A stretch of 64,000 bases of DNA, taken from Burkholderia sp. BCC0506 (GTDB taxonomy: Bacteria > Pseudomonadota > Gammaproteobacteria > Burkholderiales > Burkholderiaceae). The DNA lies in assembly GCF_902833145.1 (NCBI RefSeq), contig NZ_CADFEN010000010.1, forward strand, positions 240,648 through 304,647, written 5' to 3'. This document shows, in pieces, positions 10,213-17,848 of this stretch. The position numbers were made by a program, and so were the translations under genes. The notes beneath the pieces are model-generated. The model saw only the letters and a list, made by a program, of their open reading frames with translations, was not told the DNA's origin and did not search any database. Each line of letters begins with the position of its first letter. Within the stretch, counting starts at the first letter, position 1.

Positions 10213-10872
10213 ATGGATCGCATCGTTTGCGATGTATCAAACAACTCCCCGAACTGGGGGTTGATCAATCTGTTTGCGTGGAAACTTGTGCCCGAACGAT
10301 GGGCTGGCGGCATCAAATATATCCAGGCGTTCAAGGATGCGTGGGTCGTGCACAACAAGTCATCTATCCGCGTGGCAGCAGGGAGAAACCGTCTACCTCG
10401 GGAAATGCTCGCAGGCGTATGTTGGATCGAGGTGGCCGGTGACCCCGAATTCATCGATCGCGTTGCATTTGAAGTGCGCACGTTCGACTGGAGTGGTCCG
10501 GCATTTGTCGACAAGCATCTGACACTTACACGTCATCCCACGATGACATCGTTCGGTCCGGTGAGCATGCAGCTTCGCACGGCAGCACAAACACTCGGAA
10601 TGGATCCGTCGCAAATGTCAGCGTCGCAGTTCCGGAATTTGGCCCACTGCCTCCAGCGCGATGTTTTCAATATCGATGTGGTTGCGCGTCATTTGAGTCA
10701 ATTGGCGAAGAGCGATGGATTCCAGTATCCGTTCTCGATGGATCAAATTCGCATCGTCGGTGCTCGCTACAACCGAGGAAGCGGGTTGTCTCTCGAGCAA
10801 ATAAGACAAAATACCAGCTACGGTAACTTCATCGTTACGCATTGGTCGCGTTTCGCGCGGCTCATGCAGTAA
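10213..10872 (+). CDS. Lysozyme/lytic-transglycosylase-fold protein, candidate secreted effector
   Basis: I do not recognise a named family, but the order of motifs matches the SLT/lysozyme fold. It has a catalytic-type Glu73 in CWIEVAGDP, TSFGPVSMQLRTAAQTLG (residues 112-129), which matches the S-x-x-G-x-x-Q...TA..LG pattern, NIDVVARHLSQL (153-164), and GARYNRGSG (183-191), which matches the A-x-YN-x-G pattern. There is no signal peptide or membrane segment, so it would need lysis, type VI secretion or another route to reach peptidoglycan. Codon use and base composition are clearly less GC-rich than the neighbours, which suggests transfer. The start at 10213 is preceded by GCGAGG, but an upstream start at 10051 is open. 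A small membrane protein gene follows directly. Cleavage of peptidoglycan is inference. Confidence 0.6.
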   Translation: MDRIVCDVSNNSPNWGLINLFAWKLVPERWAGGIKYIQAFKDAWVVHNKSSIRVAAGRNRLPREMLAGVCWIEVAGDPEFIDRVAFEVRTFDWSGPAFVDKHLTLTRHPTMTSFGPVSMQLRTAAQTLGMDPSQMSASQFRNLAHCLQRDVFNIDVVARHLSQLAKSDGFQYPFSMDQIRIVGARYNRGSGLSLEQIRQNTSYGNFIVTHWSRFARLMQ

Positions 10873-10889
10873 TGCATCAGGATGCAAAC

Positions 10890-11186
10890 ATGGCTCGTCT
10901 CCTTCGCTTCGTCATTCACGTCGCATGTGTCATCGGATTGCTCGTCGTTATCGCGATCAGCGGGAACAAGTACGCGTGGATGCACGAAATCGATCCGTCC
11001 GTCGCGATCGGTGCGATCAAGGACGAAGCCGGCGACCATACGCTGGCCAGCTATGCATTGCTCGTGGTCGTTGCGACCGCGCAGATCGTGTTGCTCGCGA
11101 GGTCTGCGGCCACAGGTGCCAAACCATGGGTCGGGTTTCTGATCCTCGCGGCAACGGTGATGTGCGCATGGGGAGCGATCACGTAA
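10890..11186 (+). CDS. Small three-helix membrane protein, candidate immunity partner
   Basis: This 98-residue protein has predicted membrane segments near residues 6-24, 53-70 and 79-97. The positive N-terminus (MARLLRF) suggests N-in topology, which would put the acidic loop between helices 1 and 2 (MHEIDPSVAIGAIKDEAGDH) in the periplasm. The start at 10890 has AGGA 7 bases upstream. An ATG at 10872 overlaps the upstream stop (TAATG) and is an alternative. The gap to the lysozyme-fold gene is about 17 bases, so they are almost certainly co-transcribed. No family is recognised. An immunity role is inferred from position, size and location only; a holin-like role is the alternative. Confidence 0.6.
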   Translation: MARLLRFVIHVACVIGLLVVIAISGNKYAWMHEIDPSVAIGAIKDEAGDHTLASYALLVVVATAQIVLLARSAATGAKPWVGFLILAATVMCAWGAIT

Positions 11187-11210
11187 CGCCCCCCGCGGGC
11201 ATGCAGGGCA

Positions 11211-11993
11211 TCATGCCTTGCGCAACAGGCTCGCGCCGTACACGAGCGCCGACAGCGCGGTGATCCAGAAGCTCGTCGGCCAATCGGTGTGATACGCGAG
11301 CACGATGCCGGCCCACGCTTCGAACAGCGCGAACAGCGCGGCGAGCAGCACGCCCGTCGACAATCGCGTCGACACGTTCTGCGCGGCCGCCGCCGGCCCG
11401 ACCAGCAGCGTGAACACGAGCAGCACGCCGACGATCTGCGTCGCCGCGGCCACCGCGAGCGCGCACACCGCGAGGAACAGCATCGACACCGTGCGCAGCG
11501 ACACGCCCTTGGCCTCGGCCAGCTCGGGTTGCAGCGACGCGAACAGCAACGGCCGTGCGATCAGCGCGAGCGCGGCGAGGCTCACCGCGCCGATGCCCGC
11601 CAGCACCGCGAGCGTGTCGTGGCTGACCGCCAGCACGTTGCCGAACAGCAGCGCGGTGACCTGCGTCGCGAACGACGTGTAGAAGTGCAGGAACAGCAGG
11701 CCGAAGCCGAGCGCGCCGGACAGGATCACGCCGATCGCGACGTCGCGGCCCGCGAGCCGCTCGCCGAGCGCGCCCATCGCGACCCCGGCCGCGAGCGTGA
11801 AGCCGACCATCCCCCAGATCGGCGACATGCCGAGCAGCACCGCGCCCGTCGCGCCGGTGAAGCCGACGTGCGACAGCGCGTGGCCGGCGAAGGTCTGCCC
11901 GCGCAGCACCAGGAAATAGCCGACGATGCCCGCGAGCACCGCGACGATCCCCGACGCCGCGAAGGCGTTGATCATGAAGTCGTATTCAAACAT
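11211..11993 (-). CDS. znuB: Zinc ABC transporter, permease subunit
   Basis: This is the membrane channel subunit of a high-affinity zinc importer (ABC-3 family). It has 260 residues and about 8 hydrophobic segments. The family motif GQTFAGHALSHVGFTGATGA sits near residue 30, and RTVSMLFLAVCALAVAAATQIVGVLLVF is typical of metal ABC permeases. The start MFEYDF at 11993 overlaps the end of znuC by 8 bases. An in-frame Met further upstream (12020) would lengthen the overlap and lacks family similarity. It is the last gene of the zur-znuA-znuC-znuB operon. A manganese permease would look similar, but the Zur regulator favours zinc. Confidence 0.88.
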   Translation of the reverse strand: MFEYDFMINAFAASGIVAVLAGIVGYFLVLRGQTFAGHALSHVGFTGATGAVLLGMSPIWGMVGFTLAAGVAMGALGERLAGRDVAIGVILSGALGFGLLFLHFYTSFATQVTALLFGNVLAVSHDTLAVLAGIGAVSLAALALIARPLLFASLQPELAEAKGVSLRTVSMLFLAVCALAVAAATQIVGVLLVFTLLVGPAAAAQNVSTRLSTGVLLAALFALFEAWAGIVLAYHTDWPTSFWITALSALVYGASLLRKA

Positions 11994-12876
11994 CGTGCGA
12001 ATGCCCGGGATGAGCGTGTCCATGATGGTGATGGCCGTGACCGCCGCCACCGCCGTGCGAATGACCGTCGTCGTCCTCGTGCTCGTGATCGTGCTTCTCG
12101 ATCTCGACGTCGCCCGACATCACGAAGATCTTGCCGTTCACGCGCATCACGTCGATCGGCGATCCGTAGAGCCGCGACAGCACGGGCTTCGTGATCACCT
12201 CGTCGACGGTGCCGAGCGCCGCGACGCCGTTGCCGAGATACAGCACACGATCGAGCGCGTTCAGCAGCGGATTCAGTTCGTGCGCGGAGAACAGCACGGT
12301 GATGCCGAGCTCGCGCTGCACGGTGCGCACGAGTTCGACGACGCCGCGCTGGTGGTTCGGGTCGAGGCTGATCAGCGGCTCGTCGAGCAGCAGCAGCTTC
12401 GGATTGCCGAGCAGGCATTGCGCGAGCAGCAGGCGCTGCCGTTCGCCGCCCGACAGTTCGGACAGCGGCCGGCGCGCGAGCGACCGGCCGCCGACGAGCT
12501 CGAGCACGCGGTCGACGTCGCGGCGCGTGGCCGCGCTCGTGTGCGGCAGGCCCCAGCGGTGGCCGTCGGCGGCCATCGCGACGAGGTCGTAGCCGCGCAT
12601 CCGGCGGTTCGCGAGGCCGCTCCTGATCTGCGGCATGTAGCCGATCGACGCGTTGCCGCGTGCGACCGGCACGCCGCCGACCGACAGCGTGCCGGCCGAC
12701 ACGGGGACGAGGCCGAGCACCGCGCGCATCAGCGTCGTCTTGCCCGCGCCGTTCGGCCCGAGCACGCCGACGAATTCGCCGGGCTCGATCGAGAAGCTGA
12801 CGTCGCGCAGGATCGTGCGACCGCCCAGTTCGAGCGTGACGCGATCGAGTGCGAGGGCGTGGGGAGTAGCGGTCAT
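11986..12876 (-). CDS. znuC: Zinc ABC transporter ATPase with His-rich C-terminal tail
   Basis: This is the ATP-hydrolysing subunit of the zinc importer. Walker A is GPNGAGKTT, the signature is LSGGERQR, Walker B is LLLLDEPLISLD, and the switch His lies in FSAHEL. The catalytic domain ends near residue 245. The last about 40 residues form an unusual tail rich in His, Asp, Glu and Gly, with several HxH runs, that could bind zinc. It starts at 12876, 16 bases after the znuA stop, and overlaps znuB by 8 bases. Confidence 0.92.
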   Translation of the reverse strand: MTATPHALALDRVTLELGGRTILRDVSFSIEPGEFVGVLGPNGAGKTTLMRAVLGLVPVSAGTLSVGGVPVARGNASIGYMPQIRSGLANRRMRGYDLVAMAADGHRWGLPHTSAATRRDVDRVLELVGGRSLARRPLSELSGGERQRLLLAQCLLGNPKLLLLDEPLISLDPNHQRGVVELVRTVQRELGITVLFSAHELNPLLNALDRVLYLGNGVAALGTVDEVITKPVLSRLYGSPIDVMRVNGKIFVMSGDVEIEKHDHEHEDDDGHSHGGGGGHGHHHHGHAHPGHSHDV

Positions 12877-12892
12877 GTCGTTACGTCGTCTA

Positions 12893-13804
12893 TCACTTGC
12901 CGGCTGAAAGCGCGTTGCCGAGCGCGTCGAGCTGGCCGGCCATCCACTGCTGGAAGGTCTTGCCGGCCGGCTGCGTCTCGGTGACGCTGACGGTCGGCAC
13001 GCCGCCGTCGCGCGCGATCTTCAGCATGCGCTTGGTCATCGGTTCTTCGGCCTGGCTGTTGTAGATCAGCACGCGCACCTGCTTCTTGCGCAGGTCGTTC
13101 TCGAACGCGGCGACGTCCTGCGCGCTCGCCTCGGTGTCGTTCATCGTCGCGAGCTGGAAGCGCTGGTTGCGCATGTCGAGGCCGATCGCGTCGGACATGT
13201 AGCCGAACACGGGCTCGGTGGCCGTCACCGGCACGCCCTTGTACTTCGCGCGCAGTGCGGCGACCTTGTCGTCGACGGGCTTCAGCGATGCGACGAACTT
13301 CTCCAGGTTCGCGTCGTACTCGGCCTTGTTCGCCGGGTCGGCGCGGCCGAGTTCGGTCGCGATCGCGCGTGCGGCCGCCGGCATCGTCGCCGGGTCGTAC
13401 CACAGGTGCGGGTTGTCGCCGGCCTTCTTGCCGACCAGATCGGCGACGACGATCGTCGCGCGCTTCGCCTGTTTCGACGCGCCGAGCAGCTTGCCCATCC
13501 ACGGATCGTAATTGGCGCCGTTGTAGATCACGACCTGCGCGTGCTGGAGCGCGCGGGCCGTTTTCGGGCTCGCCTCGAACAGGTGCGGATCCTGATCGGG
13601 ATTGCTGAGGATGCTCGTGACCGCGACGTGGCGGCCGCCGATCTGCGACGCGACGTCGCCGTAGAAATTCTCGGCGGCGACGACGTTGACGGTCGCGGCG
13701 TGCGCGGCCACGGGCGCGGCGAACGACAGCGCGGCAGCGGCGGCGGCCAGCCAGCGGACAGGCGACAGGGCGCGGCGCGGCGCGCGCTTCAGGGCAATGG
13801 ACAT
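12893..13804 (-). CDS. znuA: Zinc-binding periplasmic protein of the ABC transporter
   Basis: This is the metal-capturing solute-binding protein (cluster A-I family). It has 303 residues with a clear Sec signal ending near AAHAA. The mature protein begins TVNVVAAENFYGDVASQIGG, the usual start of this family. Candidate metal ligands are His in DPHLFEASP, His in GDNPHLWYDP, and the C-terminal Glu/Asp region. There is no His-rich loop between the first ligands, unlike E. coli ZnuA; the His-rich segment is on znuC instead. It starts at 13804 (MSIALKRAP) with AGGAGTTCC upstream, 44 bases after zur. Confidence 0.9.
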   Translation of the reverse strand: MSIALKRAPRRALSPVRWLAAAAAALSFAAPVAAHAATVNVVAAENFYGDVASQIGGRHVAVTSILSNPDQDPHLFEASPKTARALQHAQVVIYNGANYDPWMGKLLGASKQAKRATIVVADLVGKKAGDNPHLWYDPATMPAAARAIATELGRADPANKAEYDANLEKFVASLKPVDDKVAALRAKYKGVPVTATEPVFGYMSDAIGLDMRNQRFQLATMNDTEASAQDVAAFENDLRKKQVRVLIYNSQAEEPMTKRMLKIARDGGVPTVSVTETQPAGKTFQQWMAGQLDALGNALSAGK

Positions 13805-13848
13805 GGAACTCCTCGTTGGAAGGGCGGCGCGTACGCCGCGATTCGGCG

Positions 13849-14310
13849 TCAGCGTTGCGCGGGCTTGCGCTTGCAGTGCCCGCACAGGCCGCTCAGCTCG
13901 ACGACCTGGTGGTGGACTTCGAAACCGTGCGCGGGCTCGCTCGCGGACAACTGCTTCGCGAGGTCGCCGCCGGGAATCTCGACGGTGTCGCCGCACGAAT
14001 CGCAGATCAGGAACTGGCCTTCGTGCGGCACGCCGATCTCGCAGCATGCGAAGAACGCGTTCTTCGATTCGATCCGGTGGATGAAGCCGTGCTCGACGAG
14101 GAAATCCAGCGCGCGATAGACGGTCGTCGGCGGCACGCGGCCGCGTTGCGGTTCGAGTTCGGCGAGCAGGTCGTACGCGCCGATCGGGCGTTGCGCGGCC
14201 AGCACGCGTTCGTAGACCTGGCGGCGCAGCGGCGTCCACGCGAGCCCGTGCTCGGCGGCGAATGCGTCGGCCCGGGACAGCCGGGCGTCAATGGACGATG
14301 AGGTAGCCAT
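13849..14310 (-). CDS. zur: Zinc uptake regulator, Fur family
   Basis: This zinc-sensing repressor is predicted to control its own operon. It has 153 residues. The winged-helix part (residues about 1-85) contains PPTTVYRALDFLVEHGFIHRIES. The dimerisation part has two Cys pairs, CDSCG and CGHC, making the structural zinc site, and the regulatory His/Cys-containing stretch FFACCEIGVPHEGQF. The operon neighbour znuA makes Zur far likelier than Fur or PerR. A palindrome about 30 bases upstream is a candidate operator. Confidence 0.92.
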   Translation of the reverse strand: MATSSSIDARLSRADAFAAEHGLAWTPLRRQVYERVLAAQRPIGAYDLLAELEPQRGRVPPTTVYRALDFLVEHGFIHRIESKNAFFACCEIGVPHEGQFLICDSCGDTVEIPGGDLAKQLSASEPAHGFEVHHQVVELSGLCGHCKRKPAQR

Positions 14311-14339
14311 GGCGTGAAGCAGGGCAATGAAACACAGTA

Positions 14340-14363
14340 CGGCGATGATATAACGTATCGCCG
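14340..14363 (-). promoter_or_regulatory. Candidate Zur operator and promoter of zur-znuACB
   Basis: Arms CGGCGAT (14340-14346) and ATCGCCG (14357-14363) flank the AT-rich core GATATAACGT. On the minus strand TATATC within the core could serve as the -10, so Zur binding would block initiation. Similarity to known Zur boxes rests on the TATAAC core only. Confidence 0.5.
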
Positions 14364-14525
14364 CGCCGTGCAGCGCGAATTCCGCTTTTCCGCCGTCGCC
14401 CCGTCCCCTTCGCTGCCGATACCACTGCGTCGCACCGTGCGCGCCGCGCGTTGGCGCGCGGGCATGGCAATGCGTGGTCGTGTGCCGCCGTGCCGCAGTG
14501 CGTCATAGAAAGCCGTCACGTCGTC

Positions 14526-14554
14526 TTGACAGCGCGTATCGCGTATCCGATCAT
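14526..14554 (+). promoter_or_regulatory. Promoter of the SDR/ABC polyol operon
   Basis: A perfect -35 TTGACA (14526-14531), 17-base spacer and -10 GATCAT (14549-14554). The -10 lies in the left half of the operator at 14547-14581. The dehydrogenase operon near 30.5 kb has the same arrangement. Confidence 0.65.
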
Positions 14555-14581
14555 TCGATCACCAACAGAGCAATTGATCGG
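14547..14581 (+). promoter_or_regulatory. Operator 1, shared polyol regulon (candidate SorC-family site)
   Basis: An imperfect inverted repeat with 14-base arms and a 7-base spacer (ACCAACA). Half-sites are CGATCATTCGATC on the left and, read on the other strand, CGATCAATTGCTC on the right. They match the half-sites at 30532-30576, and the spacer length is identical. Confidence 0.65.
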
Positions 14582-14640
14582 TCGCCGAGCGTTCGCTCAC
14601 TTCGCGGCCATCGTGCAACAGAACGAACCGGAGACAGCCA

Positions 14641-15417
14641 GTGAGACTGGAAGACAAGGTCGCGATCCTGACGGGCGCCGCGAGCGGCATCGGCGAGGCG
14701 GTCGCGCAACGCTATCTGGACGAGGGCGCGCGCTGCGTGCTGGTCGACGTGAAGCCGGCGGGCGGCTCGCTCGCGCGGCTGATCGAGGCCAACCCCGGCC
14801 GCGCGGTGGCCGTGACGGCCGACGTCACGCGCCGCGACGACATCGAGCGGATCGTCGCCACGGCGGTCGAGCGCTTCGGCGGCGTCGACATCCTGTTCAA
14901 CAACGCGGCGCTGTTCGACATGCGCCCGCTCCTCGACGAATCGTGGGACGTGTTCGACCGGTTGTTCTCGGTCAACGTGAAAGGGCTGTTCTTCCTGATG
15001 CAGGCCGTCGCGCAACGGATGGTCGAGCAGGGGCGCGGCGGCAAGATCGTCAACATGTCGTCGCAGGCCGGCCGTCGCGGCGAGGCGCTCGTTTCGCACT
15101 ACTGCGCGACCAAGGCCGCGGTGATCAGCTATACGCAGTCGGCCGCGCTCGCGCTCGCGCCGCACCGGATCAACGTGAACGGCATCGCGCCGGGCGTCGT
15201 CGACACGCCGATGTGGGAACAGGTCGATGCGCTGTTCGCGCGCTACGAGAACCGGCCGCTCGGCGAGAAGAAGCGGCTCGTGGGCGAAGCCGTGCCGCTC
15301 GGCCGCATGGGCGTGCCGGGCGACCTGACGGGCGCCGCGCTGTTCCTCGCGTCGGCCGACGCCGATTACATCACCGCCCAGACGCTGAACGTCGACGGCG
15401 GCAACTGGATGAGCTGA
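14641..15417 (+). CDS. Short-chain polyol dehydrogenase (sorbitol/galactitol 2-dehydrogenase type)
   Basis: It oxidises a hexitol at C2 to a ketose with NAD, for example sorbitol to fructose or galactitol to tagatose. It has 258 residues of the classical SDR fold. The cofactor motif is TGAASGIG and the Asp after strand 2 (LVDVK) favours NAD. NNAA, Ser in NMSSQAG and YCATK complete the catalytic set. The ending LNVDGGNWMS is like SmoS/PolS proteins. It starts with GTG at 14641, preceded by CCGGAGACAGCCA. It is the first gene of the operon; the promoter and operator lie 60-115 bases upstream. Confidence 0.85.
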   Translation: MRLEDKVAILTGAASGIGEAVAQRYLDEGARCVLVDVKPAGGSLARLIEANPGRAVAVTADVTRRDDIERIVATAVERFGGVDILFNNAALFDMRPLLDESWDVFDRLFSVNVKGLFFLMQAVAQRMVEQGRGGKIVNMSSQAGRRGEALVSHYCATKAAVISYTQSAALALAPHRINVNGIAPGVVDTPMWEQVDALFARYENRPLGEKKRLVGEAVPLGRMGVPGDLTGAALFLASADADYITAQTLNVDGGNWMS

Positions 15418-15467
15418 CCCATGGCGCCGCTCGCACGCGCAGCCGCCGAACGACGAGGGCTCGCCTG

Positions 15468-16424
15468 ATGGCCGAGATCGTCGTCGCCGGCGAACTGCTG
15501 GCCGAATTCGTCGCCGCCGAGCGCGGCCAGGGTTTCGATGCGCCGGGCCTGTTCGCCGGCCCGTTCCCGAGCGGTGCGCCGGCGATCTTCGCCGACCAGG
15601 CCGCACGGCTCGGCGCGCGCGTCGCGTATGCGGGCTGCGTCGGCCGCGACGCGTTCGGCGATGCGATCGTCGCGCGGCTCGCCCGCGACGGCGTCGACGT
15701 CGCGCGCATTCGCCGCGTCGCCCGCCCGACCGGCACCGCGTTCGTCGCGTATCGCGACGACGGCTCGCGCAGTTTCGTCTTCACGCTGTCGACCAGTGCC
15801 GCTGCGTGCGTCGATGCGTCCGACGTCGACACAGCGATGTTCGACGGCTGCCGCTACTTCCACGTGATGGGCTCGTCGCTGACGAGCGAATCGGCGATCG
15901 CGGCCGTGCAGCGCGGCGTGATCGAGGCCGCGCGCGCGGGAGCCAAGGTGTCGTTCGATCCGAACGTGCGGCCCGAGATGCTGAGCTTCCGCCCGATGCG
16001 CGCGGCCCTCGACGAGATGCTCGCCGCGTGCCACCTGTTCCTGCCGAGCGAAGCCGACCTGCCGTTCTTCTGCGGGCCGCAGCCGGCCGAGCGCGCGATC
16101 GCGGGCCTGCTCGCGACGCATCCGCTGCTCGAGCGCGTCGTGCTCAAGCGCGGCGCGCAAGGCAGCGTCGCGTTCGATCGTGCGAGCCGCGTCGACGCAC
16201 AGGCTTATCCTGTCGACGAAGTCGATCCGACCGGCGCCGGCGACTGCTTCGGCGGCACGCTGGTCGCGAGCCTCGTCGCGGGCTTGGCCGTCGACGTCGC
16301 GTTGCGCCGCGCGAACGCGGCCGGCGCGATCGCGGTCACGCGGCGCGGCCCGATGGAGGGCAACAGCAGCGCGGCCGAGATCGACCGCTTCCTGACCGAA
16401 CGAGGTATCGCATGTCCGGCCTGA
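15468..16424 (+). CDS. PfkB-family sugar kinase (candidate tagatose/fructose kinase)
   Basis: It should phosphorylate the ketose made by the dehydrogenase. It has 318 residues. The PfkB signatures are present: an N-terminal substrate segment (GPFPSGAPAIFADQAARLGARVAYAGCVGRDAFG), and the catalytic anion-hole motif DPTGAGDCFGGTLVASL near the C-terminus with the catalytic Asp in GAGD. The ATG at 15468 lies 50 bases after the SDR stop. The gene overlaps the GatZ-like gene by 13 bases. Substrate is inferred from the company of a GatZ-like protein. 2-keto-3-deoxygluconate kinases look similar. Confidence 0.8.
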   Translation: MAEIVVAGELLAEFVAAERGQGFDAPGLFAGPFPSGAPAIFADQAARLGARVAYAGCVGRDAFGDAIVARLARDGVDVARIRRVARPTGTAFVAYRDDGSRSFVFTLSTSAAACVDASDVDTAMFDGCRYFHVMGSSLTSESAIAAVQRGVIEAARAGAKVSFDPNVRPEMLSFRPMRAALDEMLAACHLFLPSEADLPFFCGPQPAERAIAGLLATHPLLERVVLKRGAQGSVAFDRASRVDAQAYPVDEVDPTGAGDCFGGTLVASLVAGLAVDVALRRANAAGAIAVTRRGPMEGNSSAAEIDRFLTERGIACPA

Positions 16425-17776
16425 CGACCGTTGCCGAGCGCACGCGCACCGCGCACGCGGACACCGTGCTGCGGATGATCTTCGACGCGAACCGCGCGGA
16501 CGCGCAGCGCGGCATCTATGCGGTCTGCAGCGCGCACCGGCTCGTGCTGGAGGCCGCATGCGAAGCCGCGCGCGCGGACGGTTCGCCGCTGCTCATCGAG
16601 GCGACCTGCAATCAGGTGAACCATCTCGGCGGCTATACGGGCATGACGCCCGCGGATTTTCGTCGCGACGTCGAGGCGATCGCCGCGCAGTGCGGGCTCG
16701 CGCCGTCGGCGCTCGTGCTCGGCGGCGACCATCTCGGCCCGAACCCGTGGCGGCACCGCCGCGCGGCCGACGCGATGCGTGAAGCGGCCGCGATGGTCGC
16801 GGCCTACGTGGAAGCCGGGTTCGAAAAGATCCATCTCGATGCGAGCATGGCGTGCGCGGACGATCCGGCGCGGCTCGACGATCGCACGATCGCCGCGCGT
16901 GCAGCCGAGCTGTGCCGCGTCGCGGAAGACGCGGCGGCGCGCGCCGGGATCGCGCCCGTCTACGTGATCGGCACCGAGGTGCCGACGCCGGGCGGCGAGG
17001 TGAGCGGCGAGGCCGGCAACGACGCAGGCGGCCATGCGATCGCGCGGATCGCCGTCACGCGCAGCGACAGCGTCGCGGCCACGCTCGACGCGCACCGTCG
17101 CGCGTTCACCGCGGCCGGGCTCGACGACGCGTGGACGCGCGTCGTCGCGATCGTCGCGCAGCCGGGCGTCGACTTCGACGATCGCCACGTGCTCGATTAC
17201 GACAGCGCCAAGGCAGCGTCGCTGGGCGCGAGTATCCTGCAGACACCGCGCCTCGTGTTCGAGGCGCATTCGACCGATTACCAGACCGAGGACGCGCTCG
17301 CCGCGCTCGTGCGCGACCACTTCGCGGTGTTGAAGGTCGGCCCCGCGCTGACGTTCGCGCTGCGCGAGGCGCTGTTCGCGCTGACGTTCATCGAGGACGC
17401 GCTGATCGACGATGTCGCGCAGCGCTCGCGATTGCGCGACGTCGTCGACGCGGCGATGCGCGCGCAGCCCGAGCACTGGGCGCCGTACTACCGCGGCGAC
17501 GAGAGCGCGCAGCGGCTCGCGCGCCAGTTCAGCTACAGCGACCGCATCCGCTATTACTGGCTGCAGCCGGCCGTCGCGGCGGCGGTCGAGCAGCTGTTCG
17601 ACAACCTCGCGCGGCAGCCGGTGCCGGAGACGCTCGTCGCGCAGTGGCTGCCGGACGTCTACGCGGCGTGCCGCGCGGGCGGCCTCGCGAAAGCGCCGCG
17701 CGCGTGGGTGCGCCACCGGATACGCGACGTGATCGCGCACTATGCGCGCGCGTGCGGCATGCAGCGGCCGGCATGA
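16412..17776 (+). CDS. GatZ/KbaZ-like protein (annotated class II tagatose-bisphosphate aldolase subunit)
   Basis: It has 454 residues and belongs to the GatZ/KbaZ family. Visible are IYAVCSAHRLVLEAACE, IEATCNQVNHLGGYTGMTP, LGGDHLGPNPW and IHLDASMACADD, and the later GTEVPTPGGE. In enteric bacteria GatZ/KbaZ supports the catalytic GatY/KbaY aldolase, but no such partner is in the window. Some stand-alone members beside a tagatose kinase in Agrobacterium were, as I recall, shown to be D-tagatose 6-phosphate 4-epimerases giving fructose 6-phosphate. This operon fits that model: dehydrogenase, kinase, then this protein. It starts at 16412, overlapping the kinase by 13 bases. Confidence 0.8.
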   Translation: MSGLTTVAERTRTAHADTVLRMIFDANRADAQRGIYAVCSAHRLVLEAACEAARADGSPLLIEATCNQVNHLGGYTGMTPADFRRDVEAIAAQCGLAPSALVLGGDHLGPNPWRHRRAADAMREAAAMVAAYVEAGFEKIHLDASMACADDPARLDDRTIAARAAELCRVAEDAAARAGIAPVYVIGTEVPTPGGEVSGEAGNDAGGHAIARIAVTRSDSVAATLDAHRRAFTAAGLDDAWTRVVAIVAQPGVDFDDRHVLDYDSAKAASLGASILQTPRLVFEAHSTDYQTEDALAALVRDHFAVLKVGPALTFALREALFALTFIEDALIDDVAQRSRLRDVVDAAMRAQPEHWAPYYRGDESAQRLARQFSYSDRIRYYWLQPAVAAAVEQLFDNLARQPVPETLVAQWLPDVYAACRAGGLAKAPRAWVRHRIRDVIAHYARACGMQRPA

Positions 17777-17848
17777 CGGGCCGCGAAGGAAACGACGCAA
17801 CACCGACGCAAGACCGACGACATTTCGAACAATCACAGGAGACATGCC

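Noticed and set aside
11289-12194. Plus-strand frame of 301 codons opposite znuB/znuC
   Set aside because: The Arg/His/Glu-rich translation is the mirror of the transporter genes; no motif or ribosome site.
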